This document shows, one piece after another, positions 16,040 through 23,421 of a DNA stretch of 64,000 nucleotides. Position numbers and translations under genes: made by a program. Numbering within the stretch: position 1 is the stretch's first letter; the number at the start of each line of letters is the position of its first letter. This DNA is from an uncultured Pseudomonadales bacterium (lineage in GTDB: Bacteria > Pseudomonadota > Gammaproteobacteria > Pseudomonadales > CANNCY01), in contig CANNCY010000001.1 of NCBI GenBank assembly GCA_947503335.1, positions 1,010,845 through 1,074,844 on the forward strand, written 5' to 3'. Under the pieces are notes generated by a model. The model was not told where the DNA came from. It worked only from the letters and a program-made list of their open reading frames with translations, and did not search any database.

Positions 16040-16826
16040 TTGATGATGAAACTCATAAGCGCTGTAGCATTACTGATCACTGCTCCACTGTTACATTCAG
16101 AAGATGTACTTCCTGAAGCCACAGCGCTCATTAGTGAAGCTTGTGAACAACTAAACACGCCTGGCTTCGCCATCTCAATCGCGGTCAAAGACAAGTTTTC
16201 ATGGTCAGGCGCATGTGGCTTTGCCGACCTTGAACAGAACGTCCCCGTCTCCCCTGCGACTACAAAGTTCAGAGTTGGCAGCATAGCCAAGCCGTTCACT
16301 GACCTCGGCCCTATGCATTAGTTGAAAATGGCAGCATAGACCTTGATGAGCCCATACAGATCTATGTGCCAAGCTTTCCTGAAAAGCAGCACCCTATTAC
16401 AGTGCGACAGCTTTCAGGACACCTGGCCGGCATTCGCCACTACAAAGATGATGAATTCGACAACACTCGCAAATACAGCAGTGTTATCGAAGCCTTATCC
16501 ATCTATGACCAAGACCCATTAATCGATATCCCCGGTAACAACTATCGCTCTACAAATCGAAGCCAGAACTAATTAATAAGATGTGGGCGAGCCAAACTAC
16601 ATCGGCTGGTGAACATACGAACTATGGTGTTGGTTGGAATATCGCCACCCTTCCCGATGGATCTACTTGAGATGGTCACGGCGGAGGCAGTGTTGGTGGT
16701 ACATCCATGCTTTGGATAGAGCCTTCGCGAGGGATTGTAGTAGCGACAGCATCCAATCTAACTCGGTTTAATCAAGGTGAGCTATTTTCAAACTTGGTCT
16801 CAATCATTGAATCATCGCAACCGTAA
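16040..16826 (+). pseudogene. Decayed serine beta-lactamase-like hydrolase
   Basis: Three reading-frame fragments add up to a class C/PBP-like hydrolase. The first (16040-16321) has a signal peptide and the SxxK motif in VGSIAKPFTD. The second (about 16321-16572) continues the fold with PITVRQLSGHLAGIRHY, after a frame change. The third (about 16568-16826) holds YGVGWNIATLPDGS, an in-frame stop, then GHGGGSVGGTSMLWIEPS, which includes the usual HGG-type motif. The central part of the family, with the YxN motif, is deleted. Two frame changes and an internal stop mean it is non-functional. Confidence 0.8.
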
Positions 16827-17091
16827 CGCCAGACTAGGAGCACAGTGCATCCAACCATTTTTGGACGTGTGGGGACATGGGTAAACCATTCTCGACGCCA
16901 AAGTATAAGTTCACCCTACTTAGTAAACGTTTGTATCTAACTTCAATTAAGCTAATGAGACTGCTCTGCTGAATCAAGTACCACTGCTTACACCAGATTT
17001 TAGCGTAGACCCAAAATTAGATAAGCATAATGGTACGCAATATGCTTGTACTTAGAAAATCTTGGGAAAAGCTACAATTTGGGAGTAATAC

Positions 17092-17358
17092 ATGATTCAG
17101 TTCGTTTATGCTGTGGGCGCGATCGCGATAGCCTACAAGTTAGTCGATAAGGGTTTGAAGCAACACCTAAAAAACGTCGACAACAACGCTCAACGCCAAC
17201 ACGAGAAAACAATGAATGCCACAAAGCATGATCAGTGGAGGGAAAAAGTGAGCACTGGAGAACGGCTAGGAATATTTAAGCCCAAGCAAACCAAGCCATC
17301 GATCAATCGCGACCGAAACCTAAACGGCAAAAACTCTGATGATCTCAGTTCTGATTAG
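17092..17358 (+). CDS. Small membrane-anchored hypothetical protein
   Basis: 88 aa. A hydrophobic N-terminal segment (2-18) is followed by a highly charged, hydrophilic tail rich in Lys, Asn and Gln. No known domain. GGGAG lies 10 bp before the ATG, which supports translation. The 265 bp to its left, after the pseudogene, show nothing recognisable. Confidence 0.55.
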   Translation: MIQFVYAVGAIAIAYKLVDKGLKQHLKNVDNNAQRQHEKTMNATKHDQWREKVSTGERLGIFKPKQTKPSINRDRNLNGKNSDDLSSD

Positions 17359-17476
17359 CCGTAGCAGCTCTCGCCAGATGTGACAGCGCCCCCTTCTAAA
17401 CAGCGTGTTGTTAGTTTAAATTTGAACTACTATAACCAACATTCTGTAACGTCTGGCACTCAATACTCTGTAAGAC

Positions 17477-17521
17477 TGTTGATTTGCATGCTCGATTGAC
17501 CCACTGGGATGCAAATCAACA
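17477..17521. repeat. 13-bp inverted repeat in an intergenic gap
   Basis: TGTTGATTTGCAT and ATGCAAATCAACA are perfect inverted copies separated by 19 bp. There is no T-run on either side. The rest of 17359-17652 shows no gene. Confidence 0.5.
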
Positions 17522-17652
17522 CATAACCCTTTAAATGAGAGTCATAAAGACAAACCAATATAAAAAGATGTAGGCAAATACGTATATACACTACGCTCAC
17601 CACTCTATAAATTGTATGTTTTTCAACCACAACGTTGAGCTTCAGCGAATAA

Positions 17653-18051
17653 ATGAAAGATTATTATGTAGTCATCTTTAAAGCAGAAAGCACCGAAAAC
17701 GGCTTAGATTATAAGTACTTTGAGAGTGTAGAAGATGCTGCCGAGTTCTATAGTAAAGTCGAGCATCTGGATGTAGTCGGTGCACAACAACCGTTCGACG
17801 CCGAAGATTATTTCAATTTATACGCAAACAAGCAAAAGCCGAAAATAGCAACTATTGAGGCATTAAGCCTTTCTAAGTGTTGGATAGCCTCACATATTTA
17901 CGGCGATACTCGCACCTATTGCCCGTTGCCTTTTGACGAATGGCTCACACGCCAGCCTAGCTATGATTTAGCCAATAGAACGCACATAACGCTATACAGC
18001 GAGTGCCTAACTAAAGGCGAGATTGAATGTGTTGTAAGTGACTACAGATAA
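17653..18051 (+). CDS. Hypothetical cytosolic protein
   Basis: 132 aa, acidic, no signal peptide or membrane segment. It starts with a beta-strand-like MKDYYVVIFKAES and contains four scattered cysteines. I recognise no family. No strong ribosome-binding site is visible, so the start is uncertain. It stands alone between two intergenic gaps. Confidence 0.55.
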   Translation: MKDYYVVIFKAESTENGLDYKYFESVEDAAEFYSKVEHLDVVGAQQPFDAEDYFNLYANKQKPKIATIEALSLSKCWIASHIYGDTRTYCPLPFDEWLTRQPSYDLANRTHITLYSECLTKGEIECVVSDYR

Positions 18052-18172
18052 ACGCTATGTCATGCACCTAGTCGGTGCCGGCCGTAGGTTAGGCGCTCCA
18101 AGCTACAAAATAGGTGTAAATTCTAGTAATGTAACCGAATCAAAAAACAACATGCTTATGGAATAACGCTTC

Positions 18173-19246
18173 ATGGAACTGAAGAAATTTATCACGATAG
18201 CCTCCGCAAGTATTTTTGTGGCTGCTGTACACTGCAGCTCTGCTTATGCAGATCAGCAACGATTTGATAAGGGCGTGAAGTGCATTAATAACCAGGACTA
18301 TAACTGCTCGTTAATAATCTTTACCGAACTGGCTGAGGAAGGGTATGCAGCGGCTCAATACAATCTGGGTGTATTGTACGAGAAAGGCGACGGTGTCAAA
18401 CAAGATTACTTCGTTGCCGCCGACTGGTATAGAAAAGCTGCTGCGCAAGGGGATACTATGGCTCAATTCAACCTTGGTGCAATGTACGATAAAGGCCAAG
18501 GTGTCAAACAAGACTACTTCGCTGCAGTAGACTGGTACAGAAAAGCTACTGAACGAGGGTATACAAGAGCTCAATTCAGTCTAGGTGTTATGTACTACGA
18601 AGGACACGGCGTTAAACAAGACTACTTCGCCGCGATGGATTGGTTCCTGAAAGCTGCCGAGCAAGGGTCTGCGAGAGCTCAAACCAATCTGGGTTTTATG
18701 TATTCTAAAGGACAAGGCGTTAAACAAGACTACTTTGCTGCAGTAAATTGGTACAGAAAAGCTGCTGAACAAGGGAATGTATTCTCTCAACACATCCTTG
18801 GCAGCTATTACAGCAGCGGCATAGGTATCAAACAAGACTACTTCGCTGCAGTGAATTGGTACAGAAAGGCTGCTGAACAAGGGTATGTTAAGGCTCAATA
18901 CAATCTGGGTGTATTGTACGAGAAAGGCTACGGTGTCAAACAAGATTACTTCGTTGCCGCCAACTGGTATAGAAAATCTGCTGAACAAGGATATGCTCAG
19001 GCTCAATACAACCTTGGTGTAATGTACGCTAACGGCTACGGTGTCAAACAAGATTACTTCGCTGCCGCAGATTGGTATAGAAAAGCTACTGCGCAAGGGT
19101 ACGCAGCTGCTCAACTCAATCTGGGTGCAATGCACTATTACGGCCAGGGTGTCAAACAAGACCGTCAAGAAGCTAAAGAGTTGTTTGGCAAGGCTTGTGA
19201 CAATCGACTACAAGAAGGCTGTGACGCGTACGCCAGTATAAAGTAA
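18173..19246 (+). CDS. Exported Sel1-like repeat protein
   Basis: 357 aa with a signal peptide (about 1-26, ending AYA) and then eight consecutive 36-residue Sel1-like repeats of the form AQYNLGVxYxxGxGVKQDYFAAxxWYRKAAEQG. The last repeat is divergent (GVKQDRQEAKELFGKAC) and carries the C-terminal Cys pair. Sel1 repeats form alpha-alpha superhelices that bind proteins, so this is probably a periplasmic scaffold. The repeat units are also very similar as DNA (108 bp each), which points to recent unit amplification and possible copy-number variation. Open frames on the opposite strand are shadows of this repetition. Confidence 0.9.
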   Translation: MELKKFITIASASIFVAAVHCSSAYADQQRFDKGVKCINNQDYNCSLIIFTELAEEGYAAAQYNLGVLYEKGDGVKQDYFVAADWYRKAAAQGDTMAQFNLGAMYDKGQGVKQDYFAAVDWYRKATERGYTRAQFSLGVMYYEGHGVKQDYFAAMDWFLKAAEQGSARAQTNLGFMYSKGQGVKQDYFAAVNWYRKAAEQGNVFSQHILGSYYSSGIGIKQDYFAAVNWYRKAAEQGYVKAQYNLGVLYEKGYGVKQDYFVAANWYRKSAEQGYAQAQYNLGVMYANGYGVKQDYFAAADWYRKATAQGYAAAQLNLGAMHYYGQGVKQDRQEAKELFGKACDNRLQEGCDAYASIK

Positions 19247-19404
19247 CTTTCTGCGGCGTCTTTCGTCGTGGCGAGATCACCTTTAGCCATTCAAAACACG
19301 ATAAAAAGTAGCTCGGCCTACACCTAGCTGCTTGTGTAAGTACCCCGTAGAATAGAGCAGCTCAATCGTGGTATTCCTACAAACTAAACCCAAGGAGATT
19401 TACG

Positions 19405-19527
19405 ATGAGCAAACGCATTGTTAATTTGCATCTAAACATTAGCCCACGAATTACGCCGATCAATGACTTTGCTGCTCCGTCGGTGATGAATACATATTCC
19501 AAGCTAAACCAGCAATGCTATACTTAA
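19405..19527 (+). CDS. Possible 40-aa peptide with a strong RBS
   Basis: AAGGAG sits 9 bp before the ATG. The product begins MSKRIVNLHLNISPRITPIN and matches nothing I know. It may be the truncated front of a lost gene, since the stop follows only 40 codons in otherwise non-coding DNA. Confidence 0.35.
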   Translation: MSKRIVNLHLNISPRITPINDFAAPSVMNTYSKLNQQCYT

Positions 19528-19556
19528 GCGAGTCTAATCAACCTAGGTTCTGCGGC

Positions 19557-19673
19557 ATGATTTTGGTATACATATTCGGTGCTATAACGCTAGCAGTAAT
19601 GGCAATTTCATTTATAGCCATCGTCATAGACGAAAAGCGTCAAATTGAATTGGAGCGTAATCGCCGCCACTAG
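19557..19673 (+). CDS. Possible 38-aa single-pass membrane peptide
   Basis: ATG followed by a hydrophobic span of about 23 residues (MILVYIFGAITLAVMAISF onward) and a charged tail DEKRQIELERNRRH. The topology is typical of real small membrane proteins, but the ribosome-binding site is weak. Confidence 0.3.
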   Translation: MILVYIFGAITLAVMAISFIAIVIDEKRQIELERNRRH

Positions 19674-19870
19674 CAGCAACAACGCGGTAGCAAGCAAATC
19701 ATCTGATACTTCATTAAATCTTGTTTACTGCTCATTTTTATCATCTACTCAAAAAAACACAGCGCTGCTTTCCTCAACAACCAGCTTGCCCCTTAGTAAT
19801 ATTGAAATTACTACGAATTAGGCTGTAAACTCAGGTCGCTGTACTTCACAAATCATAGGGAGATGACCAA

Positions 19871-20725
19871 GTGAGAGTAATAGTCGTACTAACTGCGATG
19901 TTAGCAGCCTTCGTATATTCACCGCACATCGTTGCTAAAGACAAGCTCGAATCCCGAGCGCAAGTCATATTTAAGGCTTCAGGCCTCAAAGGCAAAATAA
20001 AAGACCAAGTGATATCAGATCCAGCCTTTCTAGACACTACTACAGGCCACCTAACTGAAGCCGCACTTACCACGCTGACCGCCCCCTCTGTAGGATTAGA
20101 TATGGGTTGGGGCCTGGGCATCGGCTTATTAAACATGGCATTCAAGCCCGACCCAGACTTATCTCGATCAAGCGTTTTCTTCTGGGCACCTAGAGAGAAA
20201 AAGCAGAAAGAGGTCGAAGTACGCGAAGCGTACACGAAGATGTTCAATGACATTTTGATTGATGAACTCACACACCTTGGCATCAATACACATGAGGTTA
20301 TGCATATTAATGATGGATCGTTTGTCAAAGCATACAGATCTATACGAATGACGTATTTCAGCGAGGATACCCTGTGCGAGGGCGAGTCCAACTGCATTGC
20401 TGGGCTGAAATTATATCAATTGAAAAAGAAACGATGGTCAAAGAATCTTGGTATGCCGAAAGGGAAATACTGGTTTGCCAATCCATCCAAAACCAGCCTC
20501 CCCCCTAAAACTGTGATTGCCGACAACTATGGCGACAAGTACCGCGGCTTTAATGAGCTTGAATTGATGCGACGTATCAGCGCTAGAATGCCTGACTACT
20601 TTTATATGTTCTACATTCCTGAATCTCTATGGCTTAATGCAGAGACGAAGAATAAGGTGCCGCTCATTATCGAAAAAGGCAAGGTTGAGTACTTTGTTGT
20701 TCCGAGTTTCGTAGCATCTGAGTGA
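19871..20725 (+). CDS. Exported hypothetical protein
   Basis: 284 aa from a GTG start. GGGAG lies about 10 bp upstream. The signal peptide (1-22, ending IVA) is clear. A hydrophobic, glycine-rich patch (VGLDMGWGLGIGLLNMAF, about 75-92) could be membrane-associated. Two cysteines (CEGESNC) may form a disulfide. No family recognised. It is followed 100 bp later by another small gene on the same strand. Confidence 0.65.
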   Translation: MRVIVVLTAMLAAFVYSPHIVAKDKLESRAQVIFKASGLKGKIKDQVISDPAFLDTTTGHLTEAALTTLTAPSVGLDMGWGLGIGLLNMAFKPDPDLSRSSVFFWAPREKKQKEVEVREAYTKMFNDILIDELTHLGINTHEVMHINDGSFVKAYRSIRMTYFSEDTLCEGESNCIAGLKLYQLKKKRWSKNLGMPKGKYWFANPSKTSLPPKTVIADNYGDKYRGFNELELMRRISARMPDYFYMFYIPESLWLNAETKNKVPLIIEKGKVEYFVVPSFVASE

Positions 20726-20825
20726 CACCTACGAATAGTACTCGCAACATAAAATCCATTGCTCAGCAGATACAATTCTCAGGGTACATATCCCCCCTTT
20801 GTTTATTGACTCAAGGAGATTCGTC

Positions 20826-21356
20826 ATGAATGCATCGATCTTATTAGCAGTGATCGTCGCGACTGTCTTTACATTATTTGTGGTGCTGTTTCGTATCGCT
20901 AAGCTCCTATGCACAAATGTCCTTGTTACTTATTCAAAGTTATTCTGTGGGCACTCTACCCCAAAAGCTTCAAACTCTATAAATACTGCGTCTATTCCTG
21001 TAGCACCGGAAGATTTAGAACCACCGACTGTTAACCCTGCAACAGGATTACCAATGATTGGAAACTTCGACAGCATGGGGAACCCATATGGAATGGGCTC
21101 GGTTATGGGCCCATATAATCCAGCAACAGGCCTACCAATGATGGTTGGAGAGCTCGATGTGGCGGGAAATCCGTTCGGCACCGATCTTACGGCCGTAAAC
21201 CCAGCCAATGGCTTACCTATGATTGGCGGTGAAGATGGTTTGGATATTGAAGGCAACCCGTACGGAACTGATTGGAGTGAAGACTCCATCAGTACAAGCT
21301 TTGACGATAGCTTAGGTAATTCATTCGACAATGGCAGTGGGCACAATAACTGGTAA
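20826..21356 (+). CDS. Membrane-anchored protein with NPATGLPM repeats
   Basis: 176 aa from the ATG at 20826, chosen because CAAGGAGATT lies just upstream; an upstream TTG at 20799 is less likely. Residues about 3-28 are a membrane anchor. The rest holds three copies of a module NPA(T/N)GLPM(I/M) followed about 12 residues later by GNP(Y/F)G, near residues 70-150, and then a Ser/Asp/Asn-rich tail. The arrangement looks like a short surface or periplasmic repeat protein. Function unknown. Confidence 0.6.
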   Translation: MNASILLAVIVATVFTLFVVLFRIAKLLCTNVLVTYSKLFCGHSTPKASNSINTASIPVAPEDLEPPTVNPATGLPMIGNFDSMGNPYGMGSVMGPYNPATGLPMMVGELDVAGNPFGTDLTAVNPANGLPMIGGEDGLDIEGNPYGTDWSEDSISTSFDDSLGNSFDNGSGHNNW

Positions 21357-21376
21357 TTTACGTTCACTCAGCCCCA

Positions 21377-21409
21377 GTCTGACGGCCCTTATTTAGGGAG
21401 CCGTCAGAC
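21377..21409. repeat. 10-bp inverted repeat after the NPATGLPM gene
   Basis: GTCTGACGGC and GCCGTCAGAC enclose a loop that itself contains CCCT/AGGG. It could end transcription of the gene to its left, but there is no T-run. Confidence 0.5.
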
Positions 21410-21504
21410 AAAGGGCTCAAGTCGTTACACATCACAGTGAGATATTCAAAATCCTCGTTGCGAAAAATTCACCGACTTACATCGCCAATAATGCCTCATG
21501 TCAT

Positions 21505-21924
21505 CTAGTGCTTAAGTTCACGAGGAACCTCCTTCGCTTGGGCTATAGCTAGCCAGGTGTCGACCTTGCGTAGAAACCTAGAGGTGCCAACAAGGTTCGG
21601 TTCCTGCTCGATAATCCAAATCGGTCTAATTCCATCAAAAGGATGCTCGTCTTGCACCCCGTTTACAAACAACGTTACCGCTTCGTAAGAACCCAAGTAA
21701 CTGTGCAAATAAGCTATCGCAAATGTGATATTCCTACTGCACTTCCTAATCGTTGGGCAGTCTATTTCATCCAACGCTTCTAAGTCCGAATCTACACAAA
21801 ACGACGGAGGTAGACCTAGCGCTAACCGCTGCTTTTCACGATCTAGACCCCATGCGCCGAGATGATCAAGACAGTACGGCAACATTGAGGATATATTAGG
21901 TCGAGATCTAATATAGGTAGTCAT
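21505..21924 (-). CDS. ParS/MbcA/Xre-antitoxin-like protein
   Basis: 139 aa. The front (LGAWGLDREKQRLALGLPP) resembles the helix-turn-helix part of Xre/MbcA/ParS antitoxins. The C-terminal half (YLGSYEAVTLFVNGVQDEHPFDGIRPIWIIEQ) follows their toxin-binding domain, where WLnxPNxxfgGxxPxxll is usual. These antitoxins normally precede a RES-domain toxin that degrades NAD. No RES protein is next to it here. Its start codon directly follows the stop of the 143-aa gene, with GGAGG inside that gene's end, so the two are cotranscribed. The assignment rests on pattern memory only. Confidence 0.45.
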   Translation of the reverse strand: MTTYIRSRPNISSMLPYCLDHLGAWGLDREKQRLALGLPPSFCVDSDLEALDEIDCPTIRKCSRNITFAIAYLHSYLGSYEAVTLFVNGVQDEHPFDGIRPIWIIEQEPNLVGTSRFLRKVDTWLAIAQAKEVPRELKH

Positions 21925-22356
21925 CTAGACCTCCTTACTCGATTCCGGTCTAATCAATAGCAGCTTCGGCTGACTAAGCTTCGGCTTAAATACTGTATCG
22001 CCGTCGACAATCGAAATCATCTCGTCTGGTGATAGTTCAATCTCATTCTGCAGATGGCAAATAACAGCATCGTTACACACTCTATTAATCGCCTTATACC
22101 ACGCCACTATTTCTTCGTTACCCTCATACGTATCTTCGAATGAGGGTAAGCGACTGACATTCAAATTCAAGCTAGACGCTAGTAGGTACGACAACTTTGC
22201 CAGCTGTGCGTCCAATCGCCTTCTGTCAATTGAGTAATCAAAAGGACTTTGACATTCAACTATATGCGTCGCTCGGTACGTCAGTAAATAATCAAGTCTT
22301 TCTAAGGGGCTAGACACCAACTCTAGTTCGGTTCTCAGTTTATCGAATTCGTGCAT
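21925..22356 (-). CDS. Hypothetical partner of the ParS-like protein
   Basis: 143 aa, mostly helical and acidic at the N-terminus (FDKLRTELELVSSPLERLDYLL), with no membrane span. I do not recognise a family, and it lacks the Arg-Glu-Ser pattern expected of a RES toxin. It is the first gene of a two-gene leftward unit directly beside the 162-bp repeats that precede the recombinase module. Confidence 0.55.
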   Translation of the reverse strand: MHEFDKLRTELELVSSPLERLDYLLTYRATHIVECQSPFDYSIDRRRLDAQLAKLSYLLASSLNLNVSRLPSFEDTYEGNEEIVAWYKAINRVCNDAVICHLQNEIELSPDEMISIVDGDTVFKPKLSQPKLLLIRPESSKEV

Positions 22357-22404
22357 TTGAGTTTCCTCTTTCGGTTAATTTCTAATTGCAAATGAATCTT
22401 AACG

Positions 22405-22420
22405 GCAGTTTTAAAACTGC
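22405..22420. repeat. 16-bp perfect palindrome
   Basis: GCAGTTTTAAAACTGC, about 50 bp upstream of the leftward two-gene unit. A possible operator for it. Confidence 0.45.
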
Positions 22421-22493
22421 AAGCCGCGCAAGGCTAGAACCTCTCTAGAACGAAAAAATATCTCAAATTTAGCGAAAAAACATAGACAACTCG

Positions 22494-22924
22494 TTTTGCT
22501 CCTTTAGGAAAAAACGGTCGATTTTGTCGACCGAAAAGAACCTTTTCTCTTCTCGTATGCGCGATACGGTTTTAACGAAAAACCTACAGGAGGTGCGGCC
22601 ACTACTCAGTAGTGAAAACTCCAGAAATGCGTGATATCTGCAAAAAATTACGACTTTTTTTGCACATTTAGGAAAAAACGGTCGATTTTATCGACCATAA
22701 AAACCTTTTTTCTTCTCACGTACGCGGTACGGTTTTACCGAAAGATGAATAGGCGATGCAGCTACTCACTCAGCATGAAAACTACAGAACTGGGTTATGT
22801 CGAAAAAAACTTCGACTTTTTTGCGGTTTTAGGAAAAAACGGTCGATTTTATCGACCATAAAAACCTTTTTTCTTCTCGCGTACGCGATACGGTTTTAAC
22901 TAAAGATTAGTAGGAGTTACAAAG
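22494..22924. repeat. Three direct repeats of about 162 bp before the recombinase module
   Basis: The block GGAAAAAACGGTCGATTTT recurs at 22507, 22671 and 22832 (spacing 164 and 161 bp). Each copy carries the inverted repeat GGTCGA-TTTT(A/G)-TCGACC (22516-22532, 22680-22696, 22841-22857), a pyrimidine-rich CCTTTTTTCTTCTC-like run, a CGTACGCG-type palindrome and CGGTTTTA. The last copy runs into the ribosome-binding site of the gene at 22925. They may be recombinase binding or recombination sites, or a duplicated promoter. No other gene lies in 22357-22924. Confidence 0.75.
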
Positions 22925-23419
22925 ATGAAATTTTATTTCGGTGCCGGAATCGAAATTAAATTCGAAGAAAAGGAAATATACGTTCGTTCTATCGAAGGGT
23001 TTTCGAAAGAAGAACCATCGAAAGGCGATGGTACGACTATCGTGCCAGCCGATAGAATTTACGTGTTGGAACAACAAAACGGCACGTTCGCCCCGCTATC
23101 CTCAAGATCGAAGATCGCATCGATCGTCAGCCGTAAACGCGGAGAACGTGCAATTGTCTATGTTCTCAACGACCGTTCTCTCGATTCAAAGGCAGCTTCA
23201 AAAATCATTTTGTCGAGAGAGCTCTTTATCCCATCTGAATCCCCTCACGCAGACCAAGTATCCGATACGCTACATACTCTTGCCTGCAGAGATCAATCGA
23301 CCTTCCAAGTCAACATGCCCTCGATAGCCCTGTTTTTCGGAAAGGGATTGGGAGTGGCTTCGACTATTAGAAACAAAATTTCTGATTACGAAAAATTCAT
23401 TGACGCAAAGGAGCCTTAA
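22925..23419 (+). CDS. First protein of the recombinase module, unknown function
   Basis: 164 aa, no signal or membrane segment. Starts MKFYFGAGIEIKFEEKEIYVRSIEGF, with beta-strand-rich, mixed charge character. No family recognised. AGGAG lies 9 bp before the ATG. It is separated by only 2 bp from the next gene, so the three genes form one operon. A small accessory DNA-binding or directionality factor would be expected in this position, but nothing in the residues proves that. Confidence 0.7.
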   Translation: MKFYFGAGIEIKFEEKEIYVRSIEGFSKEEPSKGDGTTIVPADRIYVLEQQNGTFAPLSSRSKIASIVSRKRGERAIVYVLNDRSLDSKAASKIILSRELFIPSESPHADQVSDTLHTLACRDQSTFQVNMPSIALFFGKGLGVASTIRNKISDYEKFIDAKEP

Positions 23420-23421
23420 GG

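Noticed and set aside
18581-19168. 195-aa open frame opposite the Sel1-repeat gene
   Set aside because: It is a shadow created by the periodic coding repeats on the plus strand, without ribosome-binding site or recognisable product.
22494-22924. CRISPR array
   Set aside because: Only three copies with a period of about 162 bp, no short repeat/spacer pattern and no cas genes.
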